A stretch of DNA of 64,000 bases from Mariniflexile sp. TRM1-10 (GTDB lineage: Bacteria > Bacteroidota > Bacteroidia > Flavobacteriales > Flavobacteriaceae): the NCBI RefSeq assembly GCF_003425985.1, contig NZ_CP022985.1, forward strand, positions 3,456,001 through 3,520,000, in the 5' to 3' direction. The notes beneath the pieces are model-generated. The model ran no database searches and was not told the DNA's origin. It saw only the letters and a program-made list of their open reading frames with translations. Positions 35,925 to 45,229 of the stretch are shown in pieces. Made by a program: the position numbers and the translations under genes. Position 1 is the stretch's first letter; each line of letters opens with the position of its first letter.

Positions 35925-35947
35925 TTTTTATTGTTTTTATGACTAAA

Positions 35948-35987
35948 ACTTGTACAAAGTTAACAAAGTACGTACTTTTGTACAAGT
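35948..35987. promoter_or_regulatory. 40-bp dyad, candidate HxlR operator
   Basis: ACTTGTACAAA (35948-35958) and TTTGTACAAGT (35977-35987) are inverted arms, and AAAGTACGTACTTT (35965-35978) is an inner palindrome. AAGTACC/GGTACTT (35985-36019) gives a further pair. The dyad lies between the divergent MBL and HxlR genes, where HxlR-family repressors typically bind. Binding is inferred. Confidence 0.65.
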
Positions 35988-36038
35988 ACCTACCTAATAG
36001 TTGGGTACTTACCAAATGGTTAGAATAATTGAGTATCA

Positions 36039-36371
36039 ATGGAAAAAAACTTAAAAAAAATTCCGCCTTGCGATGAAAATTGTCCCGTAAAAGCATCTTT
36101 GAACCTGTTAAGCGGCAAATGGACACTAATGATACTATTTCAAATCAATGACAAAGTGATGAGATATGGTGAGCTAAAAAGAGCTGTTCCGGGCATCAGT
36201 GAAAAAATGTTGATACAAGAATTAAATATGCTTGTTAAAAATGAATTGGTTAGTAAGAAAGCTTATCCCGAAATCCCTCCCAAAGTGGAATATCGGTTGA
36301 CCGAATTAGGTTTAAAAACTTTACCGATTGTTGATCAATTGGCTCAATTTGGGTTAGAAAATTTAGTTTAA
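36039..36371 (+). CDS. HxlR-family transcriptional regulator
   Basis: 110 aa. N-terminal CDENCPVKASLNLLSGKWT is the HxlR hallmark (Cys before a winged helix, GKWTxxIL); then the recognition region GISEKMLIQELNMLVKNEL and the wing KVEYRLTELG. The conserved Cys residues (C8/C12 region) are often redox- or electrophile-sensing in this family. It is divergent from the MBL/NmrA operon with a strong dyad between; it probably represses both directions. Confidence 0.92.
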   Translation: MEKNLKKIPPCDENCPVKASLNLLSGKWTLMILFQINDKVMRYGELKRAVPGISEKMLIQELNMLVKNELVSKKAYPEIPPKVEYRLTELGLKTLPIVDQLAQFGLENLV

Positions 36372-36491
36372 TACTACCTCTCTTTTAGCCTAATTGATAA
36401 TTGACAGCATATATGAAACTTTATATCAAAAATATGATTAATTGAATTACCGAAACAAACGTCCTAATTATGTTAAATTAAAAATTGGTTG

Positions 36492-38225
36492 TTATTCTAT
36501 TTCAAAAACAACAGCTGTAGCAAATGGCATATTCTTAGGGCAAGTTACTAATAAACCATCAGCCGTTTCTTTCCATTTTAACTTTCCTTTGTATCCCAAC
36601 AACTTAACGGTTTTAACTTTCTTACCATAATACTTTGCATCTTTAGCAAGAGATTTAATTTTTATTTGAGTATTAGGAGCAGGTACGCTCATACAAAACA
36701 CATATAATTTATTGTTTTTACCAACTGTAAATCGAATATCTTGAGAGTTAAATTTAAATTCAGCTTGTCTACGATTCAATTTTCCACCAGGAAGCATTTT
36801 TAATTTTCCTTTAACCATTTCTCCTTCGCCAGGAATCACCCATGCATGACTTCCGTACACTCCTTCTCCATTAAGGCGCATCCAATTTCCAACTTCTTTC
36901 AACATCTTTTGACTCTCTTCATTAATTGAACCATCAGGTAGCAATGAAATACATAATGCTGCATTTCCATCACGTGCTATAGCTTCAATTATATAACGAA
37001 TCATCATGCTCGAATCATAGGTGAAATTTGGAGCATAAAACCAATCACCTACAGGAGCTTCAGCAATCCAAGGCTGGTCTTTTTTAATATTTGCAGGAAC
37101 CCCAAATTCTTCAGTATTTACTGTGCCATTAGTATTATGACGAAACTTAACAATACTAAAAGTATTTACTTCACCACGGCGTTTTAAACTAAGATTATAA
37201 AAATCAGCCATAACACTTTGCATAGCATTAGATTTTAGTCCTGTTCCTGTTCCATCTCCAGTAAATGGTCCTTGAACAGTACCATCAGTATAAATAAAAT
37301 CAGGATCGTAATGTTTTACAACATCCATCATTCTTAAAGCCCAATTTGTTGCATACCATTTAGCATATCCTAAGTGATTACTAAATATTCCTGCTGGTGG
37401 TGGTGACCATTCAGTATGCGCTTTTTCATCTACTCCTCTATATTCTCTTAAATCAATACCATAAAGCATTTTGGGATCATATCCTTCCCACCATTTTCCT
37501 TTACCATCAGCAAGCGTAAGATGACCATCGTAAGGAATTCCTTTTTTACTTCCTTCTTTATCGCTTCCAAATGCTGTTTGCCACCACCACCATGTATACT
37601 CATGATGGAAAGTTACTCCGTATCGCATTCCGTTTGCTTTACAGGCTTTTGCCCATTCTCCAATCAAATCTCTTTTAGGACCAATATTTACAGAGTTCCA
37701 TGGTTGATATTCAGAATTCCACAAATCATAATTATCATGATGTACTCCTTGAATCATTAAAAAACGAGCACCTGCATCCTGATAAATTTTTGTAAGTTTC
37801 TCCGGATCTAGCTTTATAGGATTCCAATCACGCAATACTTCTTTATATCCTGCTTCAGAAGGATGCCCATATTTTTTAATATGATTTTTATAGGCTAATT
37901 TATCTAACTTATAAAGGTTACGTGCATACCAATCTCCACTTTCTCCAGCAGCTTGAGGTCCAAAATGAACCCATATACCAAACTTTGCCTCACGAAGCCA
38001 AGCAGGTTCACCAGGGTAATTTTTTTCTATAGATTCCCAAGTGGGTTTAAAAGGACCTTCTGCAATAGGTATTTCTAACTTGACCTCAGGAAATGCTTCC
38101 AAATCCCCCATAGGAACACTATTTACAGTTAATGAGGCAGGTATAGCTGGCATAGGATTTTTTTCTTGAGCATACAGACTAAACTGAAATAGACATAAAA
38201 GCGGTAATAAATTTTTTGTTCTCAT
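36492..38225 (-). CDS. GH29 alpha-L-fucosidase
   Basis: 577 aa, signal peptide MRTKNLLPLLCLFQFSLYAQ. GH29 catalytic barrel: EPAWLREAKFGIWVHFGPQA, MIQGVHHDNYDLWNSE, YGVTFHHEYTWWW, and DPDFIYTDGTVQGPF, where the Asp is the probable nucleophile. A C-terminal beta domain follows (LYVFCMSVPAPNTQIKIKSL). It releases alpha-L-fucose from polysaccharide side chains in the periplasm or at the surface. It is the last gene of the minus-strand PUL operon, separated from the next enzyme by a gap with a gene relic. It is longer than the second fucosidase at 60712 and of a different subgroup by motif. Confidence 0.9.
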   Translation of the reverse strand: MRTKNLLPLLCLFQFSLYAQEKNPMPAIPASLTVNSVPMGDLEAFPEVKLEIPIAEGPFKPTWESIEKNYPGEPAWLREAKFGIWVHFGPQAAGESGDWYARNLYKLDKLAYKNHIKKYGHPSEAGYKEVLRDWNPIKLDPEKLTKIYQDAGARFLMIQGVHHDNYDLWNSEYQPWNSVNIGPKRDLIGEWAKACKANGMRYGVTFHHEYTWWWWQTAFGSDKEGSKKGIPYDGHLTLADGKGKWWEGYDPKMLYGIDLREYRGVDEKAHTEWSPPPAGIFSNHLGYAKWYATNWALRMMDVVKHYDPDFIYTDGTVQGPFTGDGTGTGLKSNAMQSVMADFYNLSLKRRGEVNTFSIVKFRHNTNGTVNTEEFGVPANIKKDQPWIAEAPVGDWFYAPNFTYDSSMMIRYIIEAIARDGNAALCISLLPDGSINEESQKMLKEVGNWMRLNGEGVYGSHAWVIPGEGEMVKGKLKMLPGGKLNRRQAEFKFNSQDIRFTVGKNNKLYVFCMSVPAPNTQIKIKSLAKDAKYYGKKVKTVKLLGYKGKLKWKETADGLLVTCPKNMPFATAVVFEIE

Positions 38226-38356
38226 TATATACTATTGTTATTTATTATTAAAAGTTTTTGTAGCATATTGCATTATAAATTGTATTGTTGAACATTCAAA
38301 ACTAGTAACTTGACTTACTTAATAAAGGCATCAAAAAATCATTCCAATTTATATAT

Positions 38357-38506
38357 TTACTTCATCTGCAACCATTTTTTGCCCTCTTTTGCTCCCGGAA
38401 ATGCTTGTTGAAATTGCCACATTAATTTTTCCCGTTCCTGAACTTATAAGTTCACAGTATCCATTATTTGTTTGCGTTCTGGATTACCAACTAAATTATA
38501 AGCAAA
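38357..38506 (-). pseudogene. C-terminal relic of a deleted gene, possibly a sulfatase
   Basis: One minus-strand frame reads FAYNLVGNPERKQIMDTVNL, a TAA, then VQEREKLMWQFQQAFPGAKE and GKKWLQMK before a stop at 38357. The amino-acid pattern is that of a real protein end with at least one nonsense change, and further upstream the frame is also broken. The style resembles the C-terminus of PUL sulfatases, but I cannot confirm the family. The rest of the 38226-38597 gap holds nothing. Confidence 0.5.
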
Positions 38507-38597
38507 TCATATTTTTTTATTCTTTTTAATTACAATTAGTTCAATCTAGATTCTCGGTTTTAAATTACAGCATTCTGCAATTCAATAAAACTAAACA

Positions 38598-40259
38598 TTA
38601 CAATAATGCTTTTAATATTTTAACCGATTCCTGAAAAGGATTTTTAACATAAACTGCTTTGTTATCTAAATACAAGGTTGGGCAAGAAGGGTTATTTTTT
38701 TTAAATTCCTGCCACTCATTCCATTTATATTCATATTGCTCCAAAAGATTTTTTAGTTCCTTTTTATCTATATTTTTTTTTAAATCAACTTCAGCAGCAA
38801 TCAATTGTAGTTTCCAAATTAGATCTATTATTTCATATTTAATTCGACCATATGTTGTACTCACTTTGAGAAATGTATTGTCCTTTTCGTTTTTCATATT
38901 TATCTCTCTTGACAGCTGTTCCATCTGCCTCCATACATCTAAATTCTTTTTCTTTTCAGTAATAACTTCCTTTTTAAGAGCCTTGGTTATAACTTCTTTT
39001 AAATTAATAGCAGTTAAATATTGATCTCTAGCCCACCATGCATCAGCATCAAATAAATTACTAGCTTGCCCTAAATAAACGGCATTGACTGACAATAGAC
39101 ATAGTTCTCGAAATTTCTTTGCATCTACATCGCTTAAATGCAGTTTTTGGACTGCATATTCTTTAAAAATATCTTCTTCTTTTCGCAAAGGATTTTTTGC
39201 AAATTGGCGAATTATGTATTCATTTAAATGTATCCACATTTCATTTGAAAAATAAGGTCCAGCCCATCCATCACCCCATGTCCATACCCAAAAACCTTTA
39301 ATTTTCGAATCATCATATAAATCTTTTATACCTTTTTTTTGTGTCATTTCAGGCCATCCTTCTATAATTCCTTTTCCTATATAGTATGGATGACTGTTTT
39401 TACCATATAATCCAGCTTGATTAATGGATATCTCAACTATTTGCTGATGTTTTCCCAGACCTATTGTTGTATTAAAAGGGACGTTTCTCAAAAAATCTGC
39501 ATTAGTATGTTTAATCGAAAAATATAACAAAGAATGGGATTCAATAGCATCCGTTACTTCTTTGTAAAAATCAGGTTGAGTATGAAAAAACCCAAAATCC
39601 CATGTTCGATAAAAGAGCGTTTTATTCCTTTTAACACAAATTTCTTCCTTTAAAATTTTTATAAGTTCAATATGTTCTTTAGGAGTTCTAGCTGGTGTTT
39701 CTCCAATATGAAAAGGAGTGTCAAATAGATAAGTCTCACCATGCCTAATAGTTAGACCATCAAGCTCAGGAAAGCGATCAAAAATTCCATTAATTTGGGC
39801 ACGAAGAATTTCCTGTGTTTTTGGTTTTAAAATAGATAAATGTCCATCGGTAGTCATTTGATTTTTAAACTTTTCCATGACAGATTTAGGTAATACTAAA
39901 ACATCTGTAAAAGGATATAACGGCATATTAGCCTCTCGCGCAAAATCTATTTGCATTTGAATAGCTGTAGCTTCCCGCTCTATCCACAGTCTTTCTTCGG
40001 TTTTTTGAGGAACTATTTCATCATACAAATTATCATAAGTTATTCCGCATTCAACAAAAAACTTAGGTACTTGTCCATTATAATTTAACTCTTTTAAATA
40101 ATTTGGCTGTGCATACTTAGTATAAAAAATAGGTTCACCCGGATTGTGATGAACCATATTTAATACTATTGGATATCTATCATTATTTTGAGCATAAAGA
40201 GTATCTTTAATAATGCTAAAAATAACTAAGAGAATGATTAATTTTTTAATGCTTACCAT
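38598..40259 (-). CDS. Putative secreted glycoside hydrolase-like TIM-barrel protein
   Basis: 553 aa, signal peptide MVSIKKLIILLVIFSIIKDTLYAQ. Visible blocks suit a sugar-binding TIM barrel: ELDGLTIRHGETYLFDTPF (an acidic HGE in a strand), FYRTWDFGFFHTQPDF, LYFSIKHTNADF, IKGFWVWTWGDGWAGPYF. These faintly recall alpha-glucuronidase-type barrels (GH67/GH115), but I do not recognise a family. The C-terminal 170 residues are helical and charged. Its position between GH97 and GH29 in one operon supports a role in the same polysaccharide breakdown. Could be an undescribed glycosidase family. Confidence 0.6.
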   Translation of the reverse strand: MVSIKKLIILLVIFSIIKDTLYAQNNDRYPIVLNMVHHNPGEPIFYTKYAQPNYLKELNYNGQVPKFFVECGITYDNLYDEIVPQKTEERLWIEREATAIQMQIDFAREANMPLYPFTDVLVLPKSVMEKFKNQMTTDGHLSILKPKTQEILRAQINGIFDRFPELDGLTIRHGETYLFDTPFHIGETPARTPKEHIELIKILKEEICVKRNKTLFYRTWDFGFFHTQPDFYKEVTDAIESHSLLYFSIKHTNADFLRNVPFNTTIGLGKHQQIVEISINQAGLYGKNSHPYYIGKGIIEGWPEMTQKKGIKDLYDDSKIKGFWVWTWGDGWAGPYFSNEMWIHLNEYIIRQFAKNPLRKEEDIFKEYAVQKLHLSDVDAKKFRELCLLSVNAVYLGQASNLFDADAWWARDQYLTAINLKEVITKALKKEVITEKKKNLDVWRQMEQLSREINMKNEKDNTFLKVSTTYGRIKYEIIDLIWKLQLIAAEVDLKKNIDKKELKNLLEQYEYKWNEWQEFKKNNPSCPTLYLDNKAVYVKNPFQESVKILKALL

Positions 40260-40444
40260 ATTATTATATTTTTCTTTTATTTGTTATTCTTCTCGCCATA
40301 TAGCTGTCTTGATTGTACTAAATTTAACATCATTAAGCATTATATGAGTAATACCAAATCATCAATCTCAGCTTTTTATCAATAAATAAATTCTTTAACA
40401 AATTGAATAAACTGGTCTTTTTTCGATTTGGAATTGTTTTGATT

Positions 40445-42385
40445 TTATTTTTTTATTACAGCTACAAATCCTCCTCTAGGAAGACATTTCACATTTATAA
40501 CATCTCCTTTTTTTACTTTTATAACTTCAACAGCAAATGATTTATCATTCTCCCCGTCTTTAATAAGTTTTAATTTAAAATCCCCTGTGCTAAGGAAATC
40601 AAAGTTTATTTTTAATGTTTGTGATTCGTCTTTGCCATTAAGTCCACCTAAATACCATTGATTTCTTTTTTTCCGAGCCAGAAGAACTTTCTCTCCAGGA
40701 TAACCATCCAGAAGTTTGGTATTATCCCAGCTTACAGGAACATTTTTTAGAAATTCTTTAGGCTCTGGAGGCAAACTTTTATAGCCTTCAGGCCTATCGG
40801 CAAAATGCTGAAAACCCGATTCAAAAACTACAGATAATGCCAATTCATGAGCATAAGAAGTACTATGTTGATGTTGTGAATTTGTAAAAGTCACTGGCGT
40901 ATAATCCATTGAACCAATCACATTTCGAGTAAAAGGAAGTGTTGTGTTATGTGCGGCAGCTTTAGACGTAAGAATAGCATTATTGTTATACCATTCAGCA
41001 CCATAAACAGCTTCAGTAGTCATCAAATTTGGATAGGTACGCGCCCAGCCACGCGGCACTGTTGCACCATGAAAATTTACCATTATCTTATATTTTGCTG
41101 CGTCTTTCAAAATAGCAATGCAATATTGCATCATATCCTGCTGGTCACCGGCAAAAAAATCAACTTTAATACCATAGATTCCCATTTGATTAAGCCATTC
41201 AAATTCTTTAGCTCTTTTTTCAGGAGTTAACAAGCGATCAACGGGCGTTGGCTCAAGCCATGAAGTCCCTGAATTATACCAAATCATAGGTTTAATCCCT
41301 TTACTTTTAGCATAATTTACGGCATCCGTTATAGTTCCGCCGTTACTCATAACATCCCATTCCCAGTCAATGAGCACATACGGCCATTTCATTTCTACGG
41401 CTAAATCGATATACTCAACAACTTTTTTATAATCTTTAGATCCATGATTGTATGCCCAATAAACCCAGGAAACTGCACCTGGTTTTATCCAATTCGTTTC
41501 TTCTACTTTATTAGGTTCGCTAACATCAGTAATCAAAGTAGATTCAACTACATCAGACAGTTCACCAATGATTAACGTATGCCATTGTGAATTCCAAGGC
41601 AAAGTGGTCTTAACACCAGTTAGCTTAAAATTATCTCTTGGTGAAGCATAACTTACTTTGTATTCGTTTGGATTTTTAGAATTATTCAATTTTGCAGCAC
41701 AATTATTTTCTGAAATATTTGCCTCAGAAATCAATACCCAAATTGGATTATTATTTACTTTGAATAAAGCTGGAAATCCCCATTCTTGTTTATTGTTTTT
41801 ATCATCATTAATTCCCGTGTCTGAAAAAGGGAAAAAACCTTCATAAGAATCCGTATATGTTTGCAACCAACGATTAGTTGCCGATGGAAAAACATAAGTG
41901 GTACTTTCGTCAATAACATTAACTAATGAATCATTTTTATTAGTAAATTCATAGCGAAATGTTACTCCATCATTATAAACTCTAAAAACAATATTCAAGG
42001 GTTGGTTATTTGAATTTACATATTTGAAAACTTTTTCAATTCCTAAATTATCACACAATTTTTGCTTACCGGAAATCATTTCATATTTCTGGTTTACCTC
42101 TTTGGCTTTAGATTCGCTAACCAATTTCAAATTATCCGTAAATTGCTGGTCATCTCTTAAAATACCCAAAGAGGAACTTGGCATTATTTCAATATATTTC
42201 GATTTTTTTTTATACAAAATTTTAAAACACACCTGACCAAAAGACTTTTCATTTGATTCTTTTTTCAAGACAATTACCTTAATATTATTATTGGGTGAAA
42301 CAATTTCTTGTGCGTTTACTGTAAACGCTTTCGAAATAAAGACACAGAATATTAAATAAATGTATTTCATTAATCTTACTTTCAT
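40445..42385 (-). CDS. GH97 glycoside hydrolase (retaining alpha-galactosidase type)
   Basis: 646 aa, signal peptide ending FTVNAQ. N-terminal beta-sandwich (VVSPN-like start IVSPNNNIKVIV; TYTDSYEGFFPFSD), then a barrel with GAVSWVYWAYNHGSKDY, WPYVLIDWEWD, KPMIWYNSGTSW, GIYGIKVDFFAGDQQ (Asp of KVDFF is the expected nucleophile in the retaining subgroup) and TTEAVYGAEWYNN. Family GH97 includes the inverting alpha-glucosidase SusB and retaining alpha-galactosidases; the KVDFF nucleophile favours the latter. Its start lies 6 bp after the GH31 stop, so the two are cotranscribed. Confidence 0.92.
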   Translation of the reverse strand: MKVRLMKYIYLIFCVFISKAFTVNAQEIVSPNNNIKVIVLKKESNEKSFGQVCFKILYKKKSKYIEIMPSSSLGILRDDQQFTDNLKLVSESKAKEVNQKYEMISGKQKLCDNLGIEKVFKYVNSNNQPLNIVFRVYNDGVTFRYEFTNKNDSLVNVIDESTTYVFPSATNRWLQTYTDSYEGFFPFSDTGINDDKNNKQEWGFPALFKVNNNPIWVLISEANISENNCAAKLNNSKNPNEYKVSYASPRDNFKLTGVKTTLPWNSQWHTLIIGELSDVVESTLITDVSEPNKVEETNWIKPGAVSWVYWAYNHGSKDYKKVVEYIDLAVEMKWPYVLIDWEWDVMSNGGTITDAVNYAKSKGIKPMIWYNSGTSWLEPTPVDRLLTPEKRAKEFEWLNQMGIYGIKVDFFAGDQQDMMQYCIAILKDAAKYKIMVNFHGATVPRGWARTYPNLMTTEAVYGAEWYNNNAILTSKAAAHNTTLPFTRNVIGSMDYTPVTFTNSQHQHSTSYAHELALSVVFESGFQHFADRPEGYKSLPPEPKEFLKNVPVSWDNTKLLDGYPGEKVLLARKKRNQWYLGGLNGKDESQTLKINFDFLSTGDFKLKLIKDGENDKSFAVEVIKVKKGDVINVKCLPRGGFVAVIKK

Positions 42386-42391
42386 GTTTTT

Positions 42392-45016
42392 TTATTTTCT
42401 TCGAATTGCAATATTGTTTCCATTGTATTTAACCGAAACATTTGTTTTCCCGTTTTCTATACCAATACCGTTTGATTCGTCAACCCAAACGATATTGAAA
42501 ACGCGGTTTTCAATTAATCCATTAAATTTTTTGCCTTTTCGTTTTCCAATTGTCAGCGTTTGTTTTTGTTCGTTCCATTCAAAATCGATCATCGAAAAAG
42601 CGCCTTTCTCATAGTTGTAATTTGTTCCTTCATCTTCATAAAGTTGGAACTTGCCATTGGCTCCTGTATATATTCTAATCTCAAGATTTTCAACAGGCTT
42701 TTCATTTGTGTGTTGCATTTTTTCACCCATGGGAATGATAGAACCCGATTTTATATATAGAGGAATGGTTGAAATAGATGCAGCTGTCTGTACTGTTTGT
42801 CCGCCCTTATAGTGTTTTCCTGTCCAAAAGTTAAACCACCCTGATTGATTTTCCGGCAAGTAAACATCCCAGTTTTCCACCCCTTCTGAAACAACAGGAG
42901 CAACTAGAAAAGCCGACCCAAACATATACTCATATTTTTGCTGAAGTGCTTTTGTATCATTTGCAAAATCCATTATCAATGGACGCATCAAAGTTCCGTT
43001 TTTAAACGTTATATCTGCTGCTTGCGAATAAATATAAGGTAGTAAACGGTAACGAAGATTTAAATAATTTAAAGATTCGACTTCTACTTTCTCACCATAT
43101 CTCCAGAATTCAGTATTGGTTTCATATCCATGTACTCTTTGTAATGGAGAAAATGTAGCCAACTGAAACCACCTTAAAAAACGTTCGTGAAATTTAATAT
43201 TGGTGTATTGATTTTTACCAGGACGAAAAAATCCTCCTGCATCAAAAGTCCACCAAGGTAATCCTGTTATAGAATAATTTAATCCAGCTGTTAGTTGTCT
43301 TCGTAAAGTTTCCCAATCATTACCTACATCTCCTGTCCATACGGCAGCTGCATAACGTTGCTGACCTGAGAATCCGCTTCTAGTAAGAATAAAAACTCTT
43401 TTGTCTGGAGCATCTTTTCGAGAACCTTTATATACTGTTTTTGTTACGTACATTGGGTAAACATTTCGCATTTGCTCTCCGGGAGTTGTTCCGTTATTGA
43501 TTCTTCTATGTACTAAATCATCGTTTTCTGGTTCCGTAGCATCTTGCCACCAAGCATCTATTTCGTAAGGCTTTAATAATTTTTCACTAAAACTCTTCCA
43601 ATAATAATCTGCAGCATCAGGGTTGAAAAAATCTACCCATTCGGTATTTGGTATATAATAATTTTTCTTATTAAATTCTTGCCCCAATACACTTTCTTTA
43701 TCAATTTTAGACCAAACAGAAAGCATCAGTCGCATATTCATTTGATGTAATTCTTTTACCATTGCTGACGGATCGGGATACATCTCTTCATCAAATTTCA
43801 TCGAATTCCAACCATATTTACCCCAATACTGCCAATCTTGAACAATTAAATCCATTGGTAGTTTTTTATCTCTAAATGTTTTGGCATTTTCTAGTAAATC
43901 ATCTTGAGTAGTAAAACGTTCACGGCAATGAATATAACCCAATGCCCATATAGGCATAAGAGGAGCTTGCCCTGTTAAATTACGGTAACTTGAAATAACC
44001 TCATCTGCATCTCCAGCAAAAACAACATAATCCAGCTTATTAGCAACAGGAGATCTAAAGACTGTTTCATTCGTAACTTTGCGATAATAAACTACAGGAA
44101 GATCGTTTTTTTCTCCTGTAACCATAATCTCGTGTTTTCCTGCCCTTAGTTTAACAAAGGTACTGGTTGTTGGTGGCAGCCAATGGTTTTTAAAATTAAG
44201 AATCTCTTTACCGTCAATTGTCAATTGCCATTTTCTGGCCATTTTTTGACCAACATCAAGTAGAATAGCATACTCATCTGTATCTTTAACAGTGAAATTC
44301 CCGGAAAAAACACCGTCCTGACGAGTTTCCTTTTGTGTTCCATTGGTAGTGGTAACAGCAACAGTAATAGCTTCCCCACTTGTTCCTACAGGCCTTAAAT
44401 TCACGATAGAATCAGCTGGATTAAAATCGGTAAGTCCATAATTATGCCATAACAAACCATAGCCTTTGCTTGACATAACAAATGGAATAGAGATTTGTGT
44501 ATTCACTTGGGTTAGTCTTCTGGGTAACCCCTTAATATTCAAATATCCGTCCTGAAACTGACCTGTACCAAACAGATATTCATCAGGTAAAGAACTAAAA
44601 CCTTGTTCAACAATATAGCATGGTTCTCCTTGTACCGAACTTGGTTTAAAAATACGACTATCTGGTTTTTCGCTAAGAAACACCTTGCCTTCATGATTGC
44701 GATAGGACAATGTTCCACTCTTTTTATCAATTACAACAGTCATTTTTGATGTAGCAATTTCAATTAGGGAGCCAGACTCAGAAATCTTAAAATCAGGCAC
44801 CTTAATTTTCGAAGTAAAAACTAATTCAGGAATTTGACTTTTCATTTCCAACCCATACTGAACTCTTACGGTATTTTCGGTTAACGGACTTAAATGCAGT
44901 TCTCCTTTATCGAGAGTTACAACTACTTTATCGCTATGTTTTTTATAGCCCTTAACTACTTGTCCAATACAAAAAATTGGAATGATTAAGACAAATAGAA
45001 TTGTTATTTGCTTCAT
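42392..45016 (-). CDS. GH31 glycosidase with PA14 insert (alpha-xylosidase-like)
   Basis: 874 aa, signal peptide MKQITILFVLIIPIFCIGQ. N-terminal beta-sandwich, a PA14-like insertion (about 225-320: GVFSGNFTVKDTDEYAILLD, LRAGKHEIMVTGEKND), then the catalytic barrel: LIVQDWQYWGKYGWNSMKFD, IDAWWQDATEPENDD (nucleophile Asp), RSGFSGQQRYAAAVWTGDVG, GLPWWTFDAGGFFRP. PA14-bearing GH31s of Bacteroidetes include xyloglucan alpha-xylosidases such as that of Bacteroides ovatus. Substrate here, alpha-xylose or alpha-glucose, is inferred. It follows susD after a strong intergenic stem-loop. Confidence 0.9.
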   Translation of the reverse strand: MKQITILFVLIIPIFCIGQVVKGYKKHSDKVVVTLDKGELHLSPLTENTVRVQYGLEMKSQIPELVFTSKIKVPDFKISESGSLIEIATSKMTVVIDKKSGTLSYRNHEGKVFLSEKPDSRIFKPSSVQGEPCYIVEQGFSSLPDEYLFGTGQFQDGYLNIKGLPRRLTQVNTQISIPFVMSSKGYGLLWHNYGLTDFNPADSIVNLRPVGTSGEAITVAVTTTNGTQKETRQDGVFSGNFTVKDTDEYAILLDVGQKMARKWQLTIDGKEILNFKNHWLPPTTSTFVKLRAGKHEIMVTGEKNDLPVVYYRKVTNETVFRSPVANKLDYVVFAGDADEVISSYRNLTGQAPLMPIWALGYIHCRERFTTQDDLLENAKTFRDKKLPMDLIVQDWQYWGKYGWNSMKFDEEMYPDPSAMVKELHQMNMRLMLSVWSKIDKESVLGQEFNKKNYYIPNTEWVDFFNPDAADYYWKSFSEKLLKPYEIDAWWQDATEPENDDLVHRRINNGTTPGEQMRNVYPMYVTKTVYKGSRKDAPDKRVFILTRSGFSGQQRYAAAVWTGDVGNDWETLRRQLTAGLNYSITGLPWWTFDAGGFFRPGKNQYTNIKFHERFLRWFQLATFSPLQRVHGYETNTEFWRYGEKVEVESLNYLNLRYRLLPYIYSQAADITFKNGTLMRPLIMDFANDTKALQQKYEYMFGSAFLVAPVVSEGVENWDVYLPENQSGWFNFWTGKHYKGGQTVQTAASISTIPLYIKSGSIIPMGEKMQHTNEKPVENLEIRIYTGANGKFQLYEDEGTNYNYEKGAFSMIDFEWNEQKQTLTIGKRKGKKFNGLIENRVFNIVWVDESNGIGIENGKTNVSVKYNGNNIAIRRK

Positions 45017-45190
45017 TTTTTTTCATTTAATCTTTATTAGAATTCTAAAATAAATCAACTTATACTATGATAAAATTTCTAAAGCATTAATAATATTAAA
45101 AGCATCAGTTTTTTTGACTTAGAAATATGCTTCAAATGCTTCTGAATACCGTTTGAACCTAAGTTTTTTAATATAAAAACCATGAAGAAA

Positions 45191-45222
45191 TCATTTCCTG
45201 TTTTTTTTAAAACAGGAAATGA
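45191..45222. terminator. 14-bp perfect stem-loop between susD and GH31
   Basis: TCATTTCCTGTTTT (45191-45204), a 4-nt loop and the exact complement (45209-45222). It stands 8 bp after the susD stop. Such intergenic hairpins in PUL operons may reduce expression of downstream enzymes relative to SusCD, or protect mRNA ends; here it is not followed by a T-tract on the coding strand. Confidence 0.7.
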
Positions 45223-45229
45223 TAAAAAA

